64,000 nt of DNA. Source: Dama dama (lineage: Eukaryota > Chordata > Mammalia > Artiodactyla > Cervidae). The notes under the pieces are model-generated. The model saw only the letters and a list, made by a program, of their open reading frames with translations, ran no database searches and had not been told where the DNA came from. Below, in pieces: positions 23,387 through 35,274 of the stretch; position 1 is the stretch's first letter, and each line of letters starts with the position of its first letter. Made by a program: the position numbers and the translations under genes. The stretch covers positions 11,532,001-11,596,000 of the forward strand of contig NC_083714.1 of assembly GCF_033118175.1 (NCBI RefSeq), in the 5' to 3' direction.

Positions 23387-23560
23387 GAGCAGTGGTTCTA
23401 AGCTTTGACTTGTGCAGAATCACTTGGGGAGCTATTAGAACCCTTGATGCCAGGCCCCACCCCAGACTAATTACATTAGAATCTCTGAAGGGAGGCCCCG
23501 GGACCATCCCAGGTTTTAAAAATCTCCCTCAGGTGATTCTCTCTGTTAGCTTGCACAAAC
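23387..23560 (+). mobile_element. MER5-like hAT DNA transposon
   Basis: 'agcagtggttctaagctttg', 'cagaatcacttggggagct' and 'caggccccaccccaga' are characteristic of MER5-type non-autonomous hAT elements. Confidence 0.75.
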
Positions 23561-23561
23561 A

Positions 23562-24215
23562 ACTGAAAATGTAAACTTGGGAATCCGGGGCCTTAGACCT
23601 TGGTCATTTTTCCAGTCAGGCTCTAGCCTCCCAGCCTGTTCCCCAGTCCCCCTGTCTTTCCTCTGTCTACTCCTGTCCTCTCTGCTTCCACAGCAACCCC
23701 CAAAGTTTTGTTCACTTTCCCCACCCGGCATTATGCTCCCTTTTCTGTTGGCTTGACTCCTGCCTACCCATGCTGTCAAGGCAAGTAGCTTATCAACATC
23801 TTTTCCTAAAGGCAGTCCCAGTTCTCTCCTTAAGAGGGATCTAGTGCCAGCTGATGAGTTGATTGAAATATCACCCCAGATCCATTTGGTTTTAACAAGG
23901 ACCCTGGATGGCCCCTTCGTTCTGGCTCCAAGAACCATTGCAGACGCGCACTCTGCTATTTCCATCCAGAGAAGCAGGGCCCACGTCTTGCAGGGGAGGC
24001 CCAAAGTTGGCACAGCATGCGGAGAGTGACTGTCTGTGTATGCACTTGAGGGAGTCTTTGTGTACTTGTGGGTGTCTAGCCCTTATGGCTAATATTCAAA
24101 TTGGCCCATTTGCAGAGTTGATGGGACTTTCCCAAGTGCTGAGAAAAGCATCCTTGATTCATGACCTAAAAAAATAGATAGATACTGTTGCTACAAAACT
24201 ACTTGAGATAAAAAA
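23562..24215. other. No gene or repeat recognised
   Basis: The 155-codon minus-strand frame at 23546-24013 overlaps the MER5-like edge and has no known family. Confidence 0.5.
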
Positions 24216-24217
24216 AA

Positions 24218-24340
24218 TGCAATATTTTCTTCAGTGGATATGTATTGGACACCATCGTCTGCCAGCCACTGGACTAGGTGTTTTTTTGGATTTGATGGTG
24301 ACCCAAACCTGCATGCCTGGTGCTGGCAGTCTAGAGACTT
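24218..24340 (-). mobile_element. L2 LINE 3' end, antisense, diverged
   Basis: 'tgtattggacaccatcgtct', 'gccactggactaggtg' and 'tggtgacccaaacctgcatg' resemble antisense L2. Confidence 0.4.
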
Positions 24341-24689
24341 TTAGTCATCTTTTTTTTTTTTTTTTTAAAACTACTATTCCTGAACAAAAAAGCACTATTT
24401 TTAAAAAGAAAAAGAAACACGTTAAACTGAGTTAGGAATTTCCATGCACTGGATATTCTCTTCAGCTCAGGGGTGAGTTTCTGCACACGGGCCTGAACAA
24501 GTTATTTCCCTTTTGTGTGTGTGAAATGGTAATGTGTGAAAAGGCACATCATGTCTTTTACGGGCCTGTCCGTGATTCTCATGTTGGACTGTAAGGGCAC
24601 CTTGACTCCTGTTACTTTACTTTCCAGAACTCTCAGAATTTTCCAAAATTCTCAGACATTGACTGGCTAGCTAGCGGGTTCACAGCTAT

Positions 24690-24870
24690 TGGTGCTCGCA
24701 GTGCACCAGGCACTAGGCTTGCTACTTCACATGCATCGTCTCTTTCCTCCTCACAAGGGAAAGGTGAGTAGAACTCTCACCCCCATTTTGCAAATGGCAA
24801 AATGGCCCACCTACTGGTCAATAGCAGAGTCAGGATTCAAACCCAGGACTGTGTGACCCCAGAGCCTTTC
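24690..24870 (-). mobile_element. MIR SINE, antisense
   Basis: 'tgcaccaggcactaggcttg', 'cccccattttgcaaatggc' and 'gtcaggattcaaacccagga' fit reversed MIR. Confidence 0.75.
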
Positions 24871-25004
24871 AAACCACACCCCCTTCCGATGCTACTGCCA
24901 AAGCAGGGCTGAGGCAAAGCAAGCTCCCTCCTCATCTAGAGCAATGTTATCACTGTCCTCATTGTCATGGTCATTGTCATCCTGTCATCACATCAGCGAT
25001 CATT

Positions 25005-25285
25005 TGTTAACTGCTTTCTTTGTGCCAAGCAATTGCACTAAAAAGCTTTTAATAATAATAATAAAAGAATACTGTTGAACAGATAGCCGTTAACAGTTAC
25101 TGGATTCCTGTTCTGTGGCAGGCACTGTCCTGACCAGCTTACCAGGATCACCCTAATCATTTCCTCACCAGGTTGCTGGGAGACAGATCCTATTCTTAAC
25201 CCTGTTTTAAAGAGGAGAAAACTGAGGTGTCGATGGGCTTGTTTATCCCATGGCCTCACAGAGTAACAGAGCTGTGGTGTGGCCT
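25005..25285 (-). mobile_element. MIR SINE, antisense (one or two copies)
   Basis: 'tgtgccaagcaattgcacta' and 'tggcaggcactgtcctgacc' are two successive MIR-like starts. 'aaagaggagaaaactgaggt' follows the second. Confidence 0.65.
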
Positions 25286-25289
25286 CTGT

Positions 25290-25724
25290 CTGACCCCCAG
25301 GGCAGGAGTTCCCATCTCTGGTGTTTTCCAGTTCGGAAGCACCATCTGACTTCTGATAATTGGAGAGCCCTCTCAGATCCATGTGCTAATTGGGAGAGGG
25401 GCTGGAGTGACAGACCACCGTGGGTGTGAGCAGATGACCTCCTATATGAACTGACAACCCAGACCCTTTCCATCTGGCAGCCAATGCTATGAGAATTAGA
25501 GATCTGTCCAGAGAGGGCCTCTTGGCCAAACAATTTGTGCAGCAGAACTTTGGGAAAAAAACATAGCTGAGACCTATACAGGTAGAAGCCAGTTAATCAA
25601 GATGATTCTTTGCATTGTCTTCCTCCTCATTCTATGAGGTTGTTTTTTTCTTTTTATTACCTTTGATTCTTTTTTCTTATTTATACTGTATTTTATTTAT
25701 ATTTTCCTCTCATCTTTATTGAGA
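25290..25724. other. No gene or repeat recognised
   Basis: Ordinary sequence, T-rich from 25640. Confidence 0.5.
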
Positions 25725-25726
25725 CT

Positions 25727-26326
25727 TCAGTCAGTTCAGCCGTTCAGTTGTTGGTCGACTGTTTGCGACCCCATGGACTGCAGCACACCAGGCCTCCCTG
25801 TCCATCACCAACTCCCAGAGTTTACCCAAACTCATGTCCATTGAGTCGGTGATGCCATCCAACTATCTCATCCTCTGTCATCCCCTTCTCCTCCTGCCTT
25901 CGATCTTTCCCAGCATCAGGGTCTCTTCACATCAGGTAGCCAAAGTATTGGAGTTTCAGCTTCAACATCAGTCCTTCCAATGAATATTCAGGACTGATTT
26001 CCTTTAGGATGGACTGGTTGGATCTCCTTGCAGTCCAAGGGACTCTCAAGAGTCTTCTCCAACACCACAGTTCAAAACCATCAATTCTTCGGCATTCAGC
26101 TTTCTTTACAGTCCAACTCTTACGTCCATACAGAACTACTGGAAAAACCATAGCCTTGACTAGACAGACCTTTGTCAGCAATGTAATGTCTCTGCATTTT
26201 AATATGCTGTCTATGTTGGTCATAACTTTCCTTCCAAGGAGTAAGTGTCTTTTAATTTCATGGCTACAGTCACCATCTGTAGTGATTTTGGAGCCCCCAA
26301 AAATAAAGTCTGCCACTGTTTCCACT
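25727..26326 (-). mobile_element. BovB LINE 3' end, antisense
   Basis: 600 bases of reversed BovB 3' end. A 132-codon minus-strand frame (26325-25927) of the ORF2 C-terminus (YFGYLM, WCWRRLLRVPW) is still open. Confidence 0.95.
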
Positions 26327-26332
26327 TAATTC

Positions 26333-26492
26333 TTTTTAATTATTTATTTATTTGACTGTGCCAGGTCTTAGTTGTGGCACTCAGGATCTTTAGTTGTGGC
26401 ATGTGGGATCTAGTTCCCTGACCAGGGATCAAACTCAGGTGCCTTGCAGTGGGAACACAGAGTCTTAGCCACTGGTCCACCAGGGAAGTCCC
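26333..26492 (-). mobile_element. CHR-type SINE, short form, antisense
   Basis: 'atttatttgactgtgccagg' to 'ccaccagggaagtccc', directly after the BovB copy. Confidence 0.88.
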
Positions 26493-26494
26493 AA

Positions 26495-28150
26495 GGTTGG
26501 ATTTTATAGACTGTATATTTTCCTTTCATTGCACTTCCAGGACACCCTGCCCACTAGCATCACTTACTGATGCCTTTTCCTTCCTCCTCACCCCAACTAA
26601 CCCCTGAGTCCCTTACCTCCTGTCTGCTTTCAGTGCCATTTGCTCATCATCTCATTTCATTGCTCTTTTGAAAATGCCTGCTCCTCTCTGCTCCAAATCT
26701 CTTCACTTTTCCCTGCTTTCATTTCAGCTTGAGCCACATTAAGGTTGTAAAGCATTTTGGAAAGTGGTGAGTATGGCAGGATGGTAAATAGAGTTTTATG
26801 GTATTTCGCTGTCATTGAGCTTGGAATCTTTGAAAACCAATGGCAATTCACAGCCCTGGCATACCTTTGTCTCTTCAGGGCCATTAACCAGCCCTAGATG
26901 AAGTTTGTGGCCACGACCCAAAATGTCGACTTCTCAGATGATGTGAAGTCACTCCAGGTAAAGTAGTATTAGCCTGAACAGCACTCCCCAATTGGCTTCC
27001 ACAGTGTGTGGGATTAATAGGTACCACGGGAAGAGAAAGGTTTCCAGGTACAAATGAGTTTGACAAATGCTGGGTTAGATAAGCTAAACTTTACTACAGG
27101 GTCTCACAGAGCCCTTAACATACTAATGAGAATCATGAATCTCCAAGAGGACATTTAGAGCCTTGCCACCAAAGTGTTGTGTGAGGACTGGCAGCTTGCT
27201 GGGAATGGAACATCTCAGGCCTCTGCCCCAGACTATCTGAGTCACAATCAACATTGTAACAAGATCTTCAGTCAATCTGTAGGCACATTAAATTTGGAGA
27301 AGTACTGATTTGGAGTACTAGGCATTTCTTAAACTTTTTGTTCATGGAACTCCTTTATGGAGCCTTTTCTGGGGTTGGTGTTCCTTGCAGCATACTCTGG
27401 GGGAAGTGCCAAGGGTGGAAAGCCAGAGGACTTTCTCATTGTCCAGAGACTCCATGGAAAGACATTAGCCAGAGCGACAGAGATTGGGGGACTGATTCAT
27501 TATACATAACCCAAAGTCTCACTTTACAGAGTTTCAAGTCTTGTGTTACCACATAGTCTTCCACTTACCCCCCATGGCCCCAATTAACTCATTTCCTGGG
27601 GCATTTTTAAACATTGCCTCGGCTGTGCCACTTTGTCTATTCTCTGGGCCAGATCAACCTGTTCATTTCTGAAATCCAGCAACTTCTCCAGAGTGTTAGA
27701 GCTCAGGCTCTGAGCCTCCAAATAATGTGCCTGGACCCTGCTGTAGAACATTAGAAAGGCAATTTTATAGGAGCTGGGCAACTCCTGGTCTGGTGTGTTC
27801 TGTTCAGTTAAGCTGTCATTGTTTTTCTTTGGGGCCTTTAAGCTACTGTGCCAAACATCAAAATAACACTAGCTATTTTGTATTCAGATCTTGCCACTCA
27901 TTTGGGGGCATGGTTAATATTTTATAAGAAAATTCTCATTTTTTGCCATTCACATTTGTGATTTTTCAAGTGTGTTGCTGCATTGCATTCATAAACATGC
28001 TTTTTATTAAGTCTCAGGGCCTCATTTTTTTCCTCAGAAACACATCTTCAATTTTATGTTAAAAGTTAAATGGAAAATAGGCGTTGATGTGTGAAGATTT
28101 GATTTCTGAGAAACTTGTCCAGGTTGCAATCATTCCGTACAATAAGGGGC
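26495..28150. other. No gene or repeat recognised with confidence
   Basis: 1.65 kb of ordinary sequence with short chance frames on both strands. Confidence 0.45.
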
Positions 28151-28566
28151 TGACATGCCCAAGCTCTGGTTAGGTCATGGTGAAGCTGTCATCAAAGTTT
28201 CCTGGATGTCATTACCAAGTACCTCCTCAGCAGCTACTTTCTCTGGCTGGCCAGGATTTTTTGTTCAGATTACAGGAAAAGGATGTAATAGGACCAGCAG
28301 GATGATATGTGTGAAAGCAAAAGACACTCCCACTATTAGGCTTCTTGGGTTGGAGGGCCTGCCAACCATAGAGGTTGCTTGTTCTGGGTTTGGAACCATG
28401 ATTCTGATCTCTCCCATGCGCCCATATGAACAAAAGCAACAGAGTAAAGAGGGAAGAAACTATGGAAACACCTCCTCACAGTGGATCAGAAGATCCAAGG
28501 CTTCATTTGAATCTCCTACCTTCTCCGCGATGCTGGCAGTGCTGGCACTGCTTGGCTTTCTAAGTA

Positions 28567-28639
28567 TTGGGTTGGCCAAAAAGTTCATTCAAGTCTTTCG
28601 GTATGATGACTACCTGAATGAACTTTTTGGCCAAGCCAA
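28567..28639. mobile_element. Mariner MITE with TA target site
   Basis: A 73-bp near-perfect palindrome. Its 25-bp terminal inverted repeats begin TTGGGTTGGCCAAAAAGTTC and differ at one base. TA flanks both ends (28565-28566 and 28640-28641). This is the terminal sequence of ruminant mariner elements. It forms the C-terminal part of an otherwise unrecognised open frame at 28155-28658. Confidence 0.9.
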
Positions 28640-28829
28640 TATCAATACCCATTTGTAATGTTAAAAATGTAAGACACTCCCCATGATGGTGATTCTACTT
28701 GCATTTTTTTCCCCTCTCTCTGACAACCCACAGTTGGTATACTTGAGAATTTTCCTCGCAAGAAATCCACAGGCTTTTCACGGGGTCCCCAGGCACACAG
28801 AGTTTATACGTGGGTGTGAATGAATAATA

Positions 28830-29240
28830 GCAGCTACTGCTTCTTGAGCACTGACTATGTGCCCAGCACTGGTCTCAATATTTCACATGCATTTATTTCA
28901 TTTAATCCTCCCAATTACCTTATTTTGTTGTTTAGTCACTAAGTTGTGTCCAGATCTTTGCAACCCCATGGACTATAGCCTGCCAGGTTCCTCTGTCCAT
29001 GGGATTTCCCAGGCAAGAATACTGGAGTGGGTAGCCATTCCCTTCTCCAGGGGATCTTCCCAACCCAGGGATTAAACCTGGAGCTCCTGTGTTGCAGGCA
29101 GATTCTTTACCATCTGAGCCATTTAAGGAAACCCCCAAATACTTTATTACCTCCATTTTAAAAATAAGAAAATTGTGGCTCATAGAAGTACATGACTTAC
29201 CCAGCTGGTGAGAGGCGGAACCTGGAGTCAAGCCCAGACC
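28830..29240 (-). mobile_element. MIR SINE, antisense, split by a SINE
   Basis: 'gagcactgactatgtgccca' before and 'cctccattttaaaaataaga' plus 'gtacatgacttacccagctg' after the Bov-tA copy form one reversed MIR. Confidence 0.75.
28925..29135 (-). mobile_element. Bov-tA-type SINE inserted in a MIR
   Basis: Antisense copy starting with 'gttgtttagtcactaagttg' and ending in a degraded head 'gccatttaaggaaaccccc'. Confidence 0.9.
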
Positions 29241-29241
29241 T

Positions 29242-29598
29242 GTGGGACCCCCAAGCTGTGTTGTTTATTTCTGAGGCTATGGGGCTGGCTTTGCTGGCAG
29301 AAAGCACTGAAGAGGCCCTAAAGACTGGGGAGAGAGGAGCAAATGGGCTCCCGAGGAGGCAACAAGAAAGGACTAGGGAGTAGAGGCGAGACAGAAGCAT
29401 TTGCCTCATAATTTTGCCTAGAGCTAGTTCTGCAAACCAGGTTAGGGTGACCCTTGTAGGCTACTTGGAGAGCTAATGACAGAGCCCATTTCTGAATCCA
29501 CTTCTATACATAGAACATTCTCTCAGACAAACTCTTCCACCAGCTTGACTCCCTGTCAGTCCTTGGTCACCTCAGGCAAGCTCCATCCCCCGGCCAAC
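29242..29598. other. No gene or repeat recognised
   Basis: Ordinary sequence. Confidence 0.5.
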
Positions 29599-29599
29599 A

Positions 29600-29960
29600 T
29601 CTGTGCTGTTCCTTGTGCAGACAGACTCTGCCCCCGGACAGCTACAGTGTTGGCTCCCTCCCTTCATTTAGAACTCTGCTCAGTTGTCACCCTCTTACAC
29701 AGGCCTTTCTTGACCACCCTATTGAAAATGGCAGCCACTCACCCCCAATTCCTTGCTTCATTTTTCCTTCCAAAGCACTTTCTCACTTTCTAAAATATGA
29801 TGCAGTTTTACTTATTTATTTGTATAATTGCCAATAGGAGGCAAGCTCCATGAGGATAGGGATTTTTTTTTTTGCTATTTTGTTCACTGTAGTGTTCCCC
29901 CAGGTCTAGAACAATGCCTGGCAGGCAGTAGGAGCTCAATAATTGTTTGCTTAATGGGAA
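29600..29960 (+). mobile_element. L2 LINE 3' end
   Basis: 'actctgctcagttgtcaccc', 'aggcctttcttgaccaccct', 'caagctccatgaggataggg' and 'aacaatgcctggcaggcagt' follow the sense L2 3' terminus in order. Confidence 0.85.
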
Positions 29961-29961
29961 T

Positions 29962-30244
29962 GTGCAGATAGCTTTCAACATGGCTCCCTACCCTGTCACA
30001 GCTACAGAGACACACAGGTCGTTTGAAATAAAACAAAAAGTGAGCAGATAAAATAATGTGTCCCTTCATGGCTGAGAGGACATGAAATGGGAATACTCCA
30101 TGCACAAAATACCCACAGTTCTCACAGTCTGTCTGCACAGTTCTCAATCTGGCTAAAACCAAGGACCCATATTCTGGACCCTTCTTACACTTATTTAACA
30201 TTTAGACCTGGGCTCTTCTGACTTTGCTTGGTAACACAAAGACA
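29962..30244. other. No gene or repeat recognised
   Basis: Short ordinary stretch. Confidence 0.5.
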
Positions 30245-30246
30245 TC

Positions 30247-30480
30247 AGGCTTCCCAGGTGGCGCTAGTGGTAAAGAACCTGCCTCCCAATGCAGGAGATG
30301 TAAGAGACATGGGTTGAGATGTAAGAGACATGGGGTTGAGACGACCCCCAAGAGAAGGAAATAACAACCCACTCCAGTATTCTTGCCTGGGAAATCCCAT
30401 ATACAGAGAAGCCTGGCGGGCTATAGTCCCTAGAGTCGTAAAGAGCTGGACACAACTGAATCGACTTAGCATGCATACAT
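30247..30480 (+). mobile_element. Bov-tA-type SINE with internal tandem duplication
   Basis: Sense copy from 'caggcttcccaggtggcgct' to 'gaatcgacttagcatgc'. GATGTAAGAGACATGGG occurs twice in tandem, about 20 bases apart, between 30297 and 30340. A GCATGCATACATGCATGC near-palindrome ends it. Confidence 0.92.
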
Positions 30481-30624
30481 GCATGCATCCATTGATTGAG
30501 AAACATATAATGACCAGAGTAATCTGAATATATGATACTTTTAAAGGAATTTCATTATGACATCTGCCTCACATCTAGAAAATAGTGGTACACACATGTG
30601 TGAGGTATTTCAGGATGGTGCTTA

Positions 30625-30895
30625 AAGGCCTAGTCTCTGGCATCTGTCAGCCAGGGTTTAATTTCCAGCACTTCTAAGTATTACCTGTGTGATCTTGAGC
30701 AAGTTGCTCAAACCTTTGCTTCAGTGTCCTTGTCTGAAAAATGGGGCTAATGATAGTATCAGGCTCACAAGGTAGTGATGAAGATGCAATGAGATATTGC
30801 ATGTCAAACTCATGTAAAGTGTCTGAAATGTAGTTAATGTTCCCCAAATGGAAGCTCTTATCATCATCATCATCGTCATCATTATCATTGTAGGT
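30625..30895 (+). mobile_element. MIR SINE
   Basis: 'tgtgtgatcttgagcaagtt', 'tgaaaaatggggctaatgat' and the ending near a CATCAT run follow the sense MIR order. Confidence 0.85.
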
Positions 30896-30896
30896 T

Positions 30897-32222
30897 ATTG
30901 ATTGACGTATCCACAGGTTATGCTTCATAGTGTATGGATGTGCATCCCTCTGGCAGTATGCTACAGCCCAGGGGTCCTGAGCTCACAGTTCTGGGGGCCA
31001 GTGTGGTGGACACTGAGTCTTATTGGCAGTCAAAGAAGAGGAGCCAGTATCTGGATGAATAGAGACATGGTCGTGATGAGAAGGGGAAGGTAGACAAGAG
31101 GGAGAGTGGCCCCAGGCATCATCTTGGAATGGTGGCTCAAGGTATGCCTTCAGAGAAGAAGCAAACCAGAGGCCTTCCAATACTTCTGAAATCCTGACTT
31201 AGCCAAAGGTTGCTCAGGAATACAGATAAAGATAGTTATTATTGAATGTCCCTGGTAGAAGTTTCAAGTTTTTATCACCTCCAAGTGTTAGCTCTTCGAG
31301 AGTGGTGAGGCTGCTCTGATCCTTACCCTGCCTGGCCTTGGATTGCATAGAATGCTGAGTACCAGATGGTAGCCCTTGAGTGGCAGGTTGGATCTGGGCG
31401 ACCTGGACAGTTTCTCTGCAGTATTTCCATCCTCACCCCCGCCCCCAAACCAGGGCTCCAGAAAGCTATTTCCAAAATAATCTGTAGGGGTGGCGGGACC
31501 ACAAGCAATCAGCTGAGGTCCTGGGGAGAGCTGAGCTGGAAGCGGCAGTGGGTAGCCAGTGGGTCAGGAATATGTCCTTCATGGCACTTCATTACTGTGC
31601 CCTGTAGAGCAGGAAGCACAGGGCAGATTATCCAGGGGGTTCAGTGACTTCTGGTGGTTCAAGGGCTCAAACAAGAAGGAGGTCAAGGATGGAGCTCTGG
31701 GTGGGGGGATGGTAGAGTGGCCACCCACAGAAGCTAAACATTATTAGACAGGAACCAGTCAACCTGTGGAAAGAGCATGCACGCTGTGCCCATAGGCTGA
31801 TTGATTTGATGAGGGAGTTGAGTACGTTCTGTGATTTTTTTGCTCAAAATGGGAAATAGAGCCAATTAAACTTCACCTTCTCGGGGAAGAAGCAGGGAAC
31901 CCCAGCTTTTGGTTCTATTTTAAGAAGCTGATCTTTCTGGAAAGATTAAAAAAAAAAAAAAAAACTCCAGTGGCTCTTAGCCACAGGCCACAAAGAGGCT
32001 TCTTCCTAACCTTCAGGTGAAAAGCTCAAACTCTTGTGCAAGTCAGGAATTTTTGTCCTCAACCAAGGATCTTAAAATGATAGCTCAGTCAGTCATGTGC
32101 AGATTGACTGGAGCCCCCTCTCCATTGCTTCTAGAAGCCTTAACTCAATTCTCATCACTGTGCAAGGACCCCATTTGTAACTGTCCAGTCCCTTCCCCAG
32201 CCTGATGGGGAGTTCTGCTCTG
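30897..32222. other. No gene or repeat recognised
   Basis: Ordinary sequence with an A17-18 run near 31949. Confidence 0.5.
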
Positions 32223-32224
32223 GG

Positions 32225-32545
32225 GCCTCATTTGCATAGACAAATGCAGACTGGCATCTGTCAGCTTAGCACCTCAAGCCAAGGAGCTGGATCAGCGATG
32301 CGAGGCGACGGGCAACCTTCTGGGCAAATACCCTGGATATTGGATTCAAAAATGACAGTGTCAAATTGGGGCTAATTTGCATAGGCTTATCAGGTTAATT
32401 ACTACAATGTCTCCAGGAACTTGAAAATCCTTGAATTCTTATGCAACCAGAATGCTCAAAGTCTGTTGCTATGAAACTTGGAGTGTAAATTACCATGAAT
32501 ACCATTAATCTGTTCACTAGGAGGTTAATTTGCAATTTGTTGGCA
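32225..32545. promoter_or_regulatory. AT-rich block with POU and homeodomain motifs, candidate enhancer
   Basis: Two exact octamers ATTTGCAT (32230-32237 and 32375-32382), TAATTA (32396-32401), ATTAAT (32504-32509) and further TTAATT cores lie within 320 bases free of recognisable repeats. Motifs are seen; enhancer function is inferred. Confidence 0.35.
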
Positions 32546-32546
32546 A

Positions 32547-33532
32547 ATCACATGTGGGTCTTATAGCAAGAGTGTGGGTGGTGTTTTTGTGCCAACGTGT
32601 AGCCCCGCCTGTGTCTCTGGATGTGTGTGTGTGTGTGCACCGCATGCATGCATGTGGCATTGGGCTCTGCACTCTGTGGGAGCTCTCATCTTGGGTTTTC
32701 TCACTGCTCCTCAGATCTCACCTGGCTCTTCTGGCAAAACCTTGGGTTCTAGGACATGTTTTCTCAGTGTTGGAGGGGTGCTGTGTCAAGCAGTCCTCGG
32801 CCCAGTGCCACCTTCGAGACATCAACTCCTCCTGAGATGGAATCGCAAAGGTGTCCATTAATGCTTTAAAATCATCTGGCTTTTCTGAAAGATGCTCTTT
32901 TCTGTTAATGGCTCTCAAGTTGTTTTTGCACGAAGACAGGTTGCTCCTGGCAAAGGAACTCAATCATTCAGAGGAAATGGGTGGGGAAGCTGCAGTGGGG
33001 TGGGAGATGGTGACCCAGGCCACAGTGATCTGGGGTGGAGGGGTGAAAAACTGTGGAGCAGAGCTGCAGGCATGGTCCAGAGGGGCCTTGTGTTTTTGTT
33101 AATGGAGGGTGGCAGGGTTGATAGTACAAATCTCACCCCAGCTGTAGTAGTGTTGGAACCCTATTCACGTGGAAGTAGCTCCCCAGCTAGCCTCTCAGGG
33201 CTCAAAATTCCCGTTGGATGGATGCACTGGAGACTCAAATATGTTGTCTGGGAAGGAAGACCTAGTGGGACAGCAAGGCCTCACATGTTTTATGGGGACA
33301 TAAAGCATCTCAGCTTTGATGCTCAAGAGGGATGTGCCAGGAAATGCTCAATGCTTTGGGGACACCCTAAAGAGCCTAGGGGATGGAAGCCCATGGGTCC
33401 ATCATAGTGAGAGGTTGTTCAAAGGAGCAAGGGCATACTGAAAGTTTGGGAAGGCTCCACAAAACACTCCCATCCATCTACTTTACAGGTAAGCTTTAAA
33501 ATAGGCCTGGGAAGGGCACAGAGAGTTTGGGA
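32547..33532. other. No gene or repeat recognised
   Basis: Overlapping frames at 32892-33407 and nearby have no recognised family. A short GT run lies at 32620-32637. Confidence 0.5.
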
Positions 33533-33536
33533 TGTT

Positions 33537-34170
33537 TCAGTTCAGTCGCTCAGTCATGTCCAACTCTCTATGACCCCATGAACTGCAGCACACCAGGCCT
33601 CCCTGTCCATCACCAACTCCCAGAGTTTACTCAAACTCATGTCCATTGAGTTGGTGATGCCATCCAACCATCTCATCCTGTCATCCCCTTCTCCCGCCCT
33701 CTTCCCCAGCATCAGGGTCTTTTCAAATGAGTCAGCTCTTCACATCAGGTGGCCAAAGTATTGGAGTTTCAGCTTCAGCATCAGTCCTTCCAATGAATAT
33801 TAAGGACTAATTTCCTTTAGGATGGGACTGGTTGGATCTCCTTGCAGTCCAAGGGACTCTCAAGAGTCTTCTCCAACACCACAGTTCAAAAGCATCAATT
33901 CTTCAGTGCTCAGCTTTCTTTATAGTCCAACTCTCACATCCATACAAGACTACTGGAGAAACCATAGCCTTGACTAGACGGTCCTTTGTTAGCAAAGTAA
34001 TGTCTCTGCTTTTTAATATGCTGTCTAGTTTGGTCATAGCTTTTCTTCCAAGGAGCAAGCATCTTTTAATTTCACGGCTGCAATCACCATTTGCAGTGAT
34101 TTTGGGGCCCGAAAAATAAAGTCTGTCACTGTTTCCATTGTTTTCCCATCTATTTGCCATGAAGTGATGG
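33537..34170 (-). mobile_element. BovB LINE 3' end, antisense
   Basis: Reversed BovB 3' terminus from 'tcagttcagtcgctcagtca' through the RT C-terminal region to 'tatttgccatgaagtgatgg'. It is close in extent to the copy at 25.7 kb and in the same orientation. Confidence 0.95.
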
Positions 34171-34171
34171 T

Positions 34172-34725
34172 TTGGTAATGGTTTGAAGAATTTAGGGAGC
34201 CACACAGAATCAGACTTAGATGGTGTGCTGGGAGCCAGAGAATCCCCCCAAAATGTGGCTTGAACCCCCTTCTTCCAGTTCGTCCAACCAGCATTTACTG
34301 CATACTGATACTTGTGCTGGGCACTGGGGATCCAGTGGACAAGTCGTGCCCTCCCTTGCCTACAGTGAGCTTATACTCTAGTGTAGGGTAGACTTTGAAA
34401 TTAACTCCACCTGGGGAGGCAGATGAGGCTCACAGAGGGTTTCCCAGATAAAGTGATTTGAGCTGAGTTCAGAAGGATGTGTAGGAGACTGCCAGGTGGA
34501 CAAGGGGGTGGAGGGCATTCTGATGTGGTCCGACGAGCAAGGCAAGGAAATGTCATCTCCCTTAATGTCACCCAGAATCACCACTATTGGCACTAGAATG
34601 AGATGGTTTCCATGGGCAGAAGCATCTGTGAGATTCACCTTTCCCTGTAACACTGACCCATCGCAGGGGTCTTTTATCAATAACACTTTACAGTATTGTT
34701 TAGACCAGGCTGATAGTTTCATATG
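34172..34725. other. Mostly unassigned
   Basis: 'gggcactggggatccagtgg' near 34318 may be an L2 or MIR scrap. No gene recognised. Confidence 0.4.
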
Positions 34726-34740
34726 TCAAAGGCTTAGGAG

Positions 34741-35058
34741 GATTTCCCTGGTGGTGCAGTGGGTGAGAGTTCGCCTGCCAATGCAGGGGACACAGGTTTG
34801 ATCCCTGGTCTGGGAAGATTCCACATGCCGCTGGGCAACTAAGCCTGTGCACCACAACTACTGAGCCTGCGTGCTGCAACTACTGAAGTCTGTGCACCTA
34901 GAACCCATGCTCCACAACAAGAGAAGCCGTCACAATGAGAAGCTGGTGCACTGCAATGAAGAGTAGTAGCCCTTGCTCACCGCAACTAGAGAAAACCTGC
35001 ACATAGCAATGAAGACCCAGCCCAACCAAAAATAAATAAATAAATAAATACTTTTTTT
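34741..35058 (+). mobile_element. CHR-type SINE with 13-bp target-site duplication
   Basis: Full sense copy from 'gatttccctggtggtgcagt' to an (AAAT)n tail. AAAGGCTTAGGAG at 34728-34740 and AAAAGCTTAGGAG at 35059-35071 flank it with one mismatch. Confidence 0.94.
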
Positions 35059-35109
35059 AAAAGCTTAGGAGATGACAAAATTCTGGGAAACCAACATGGT
35101 GAAGAAGAA

Positions 35110-35272
35110 TAACGAAATAGCTAACATTTGTTGAGCACTCCCTCTGAGCCAGGCACGATTCTAAATGTGTATGTACACTTATACTCATTTTAATCCTCAT
35201 AATAAGTCCATGAGGTAGACATGGTACTGTTATCATCTTTACGTCCATTTCACAGATAAGGACCAGGATGCT
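35110..35272 (-). mobile_element. MIR SINE, antisense
   Basis: 'ttgttgagcactccctctga', 'gccaggcacgattctaaatg' and 'catttcacagataaggacc' are reversed MIR. Confidence 0.85.
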
Positions 35273-35274
35273 AG

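Noticed and set aside
30247..30290. tRNA-like sequences at SINE heads, here and in other copies
   Set aside because: They are tRNA-derived promoter regions of Bov-tA and CHR SINEs, not tRNA genes. No complete cloverleaf is evident.
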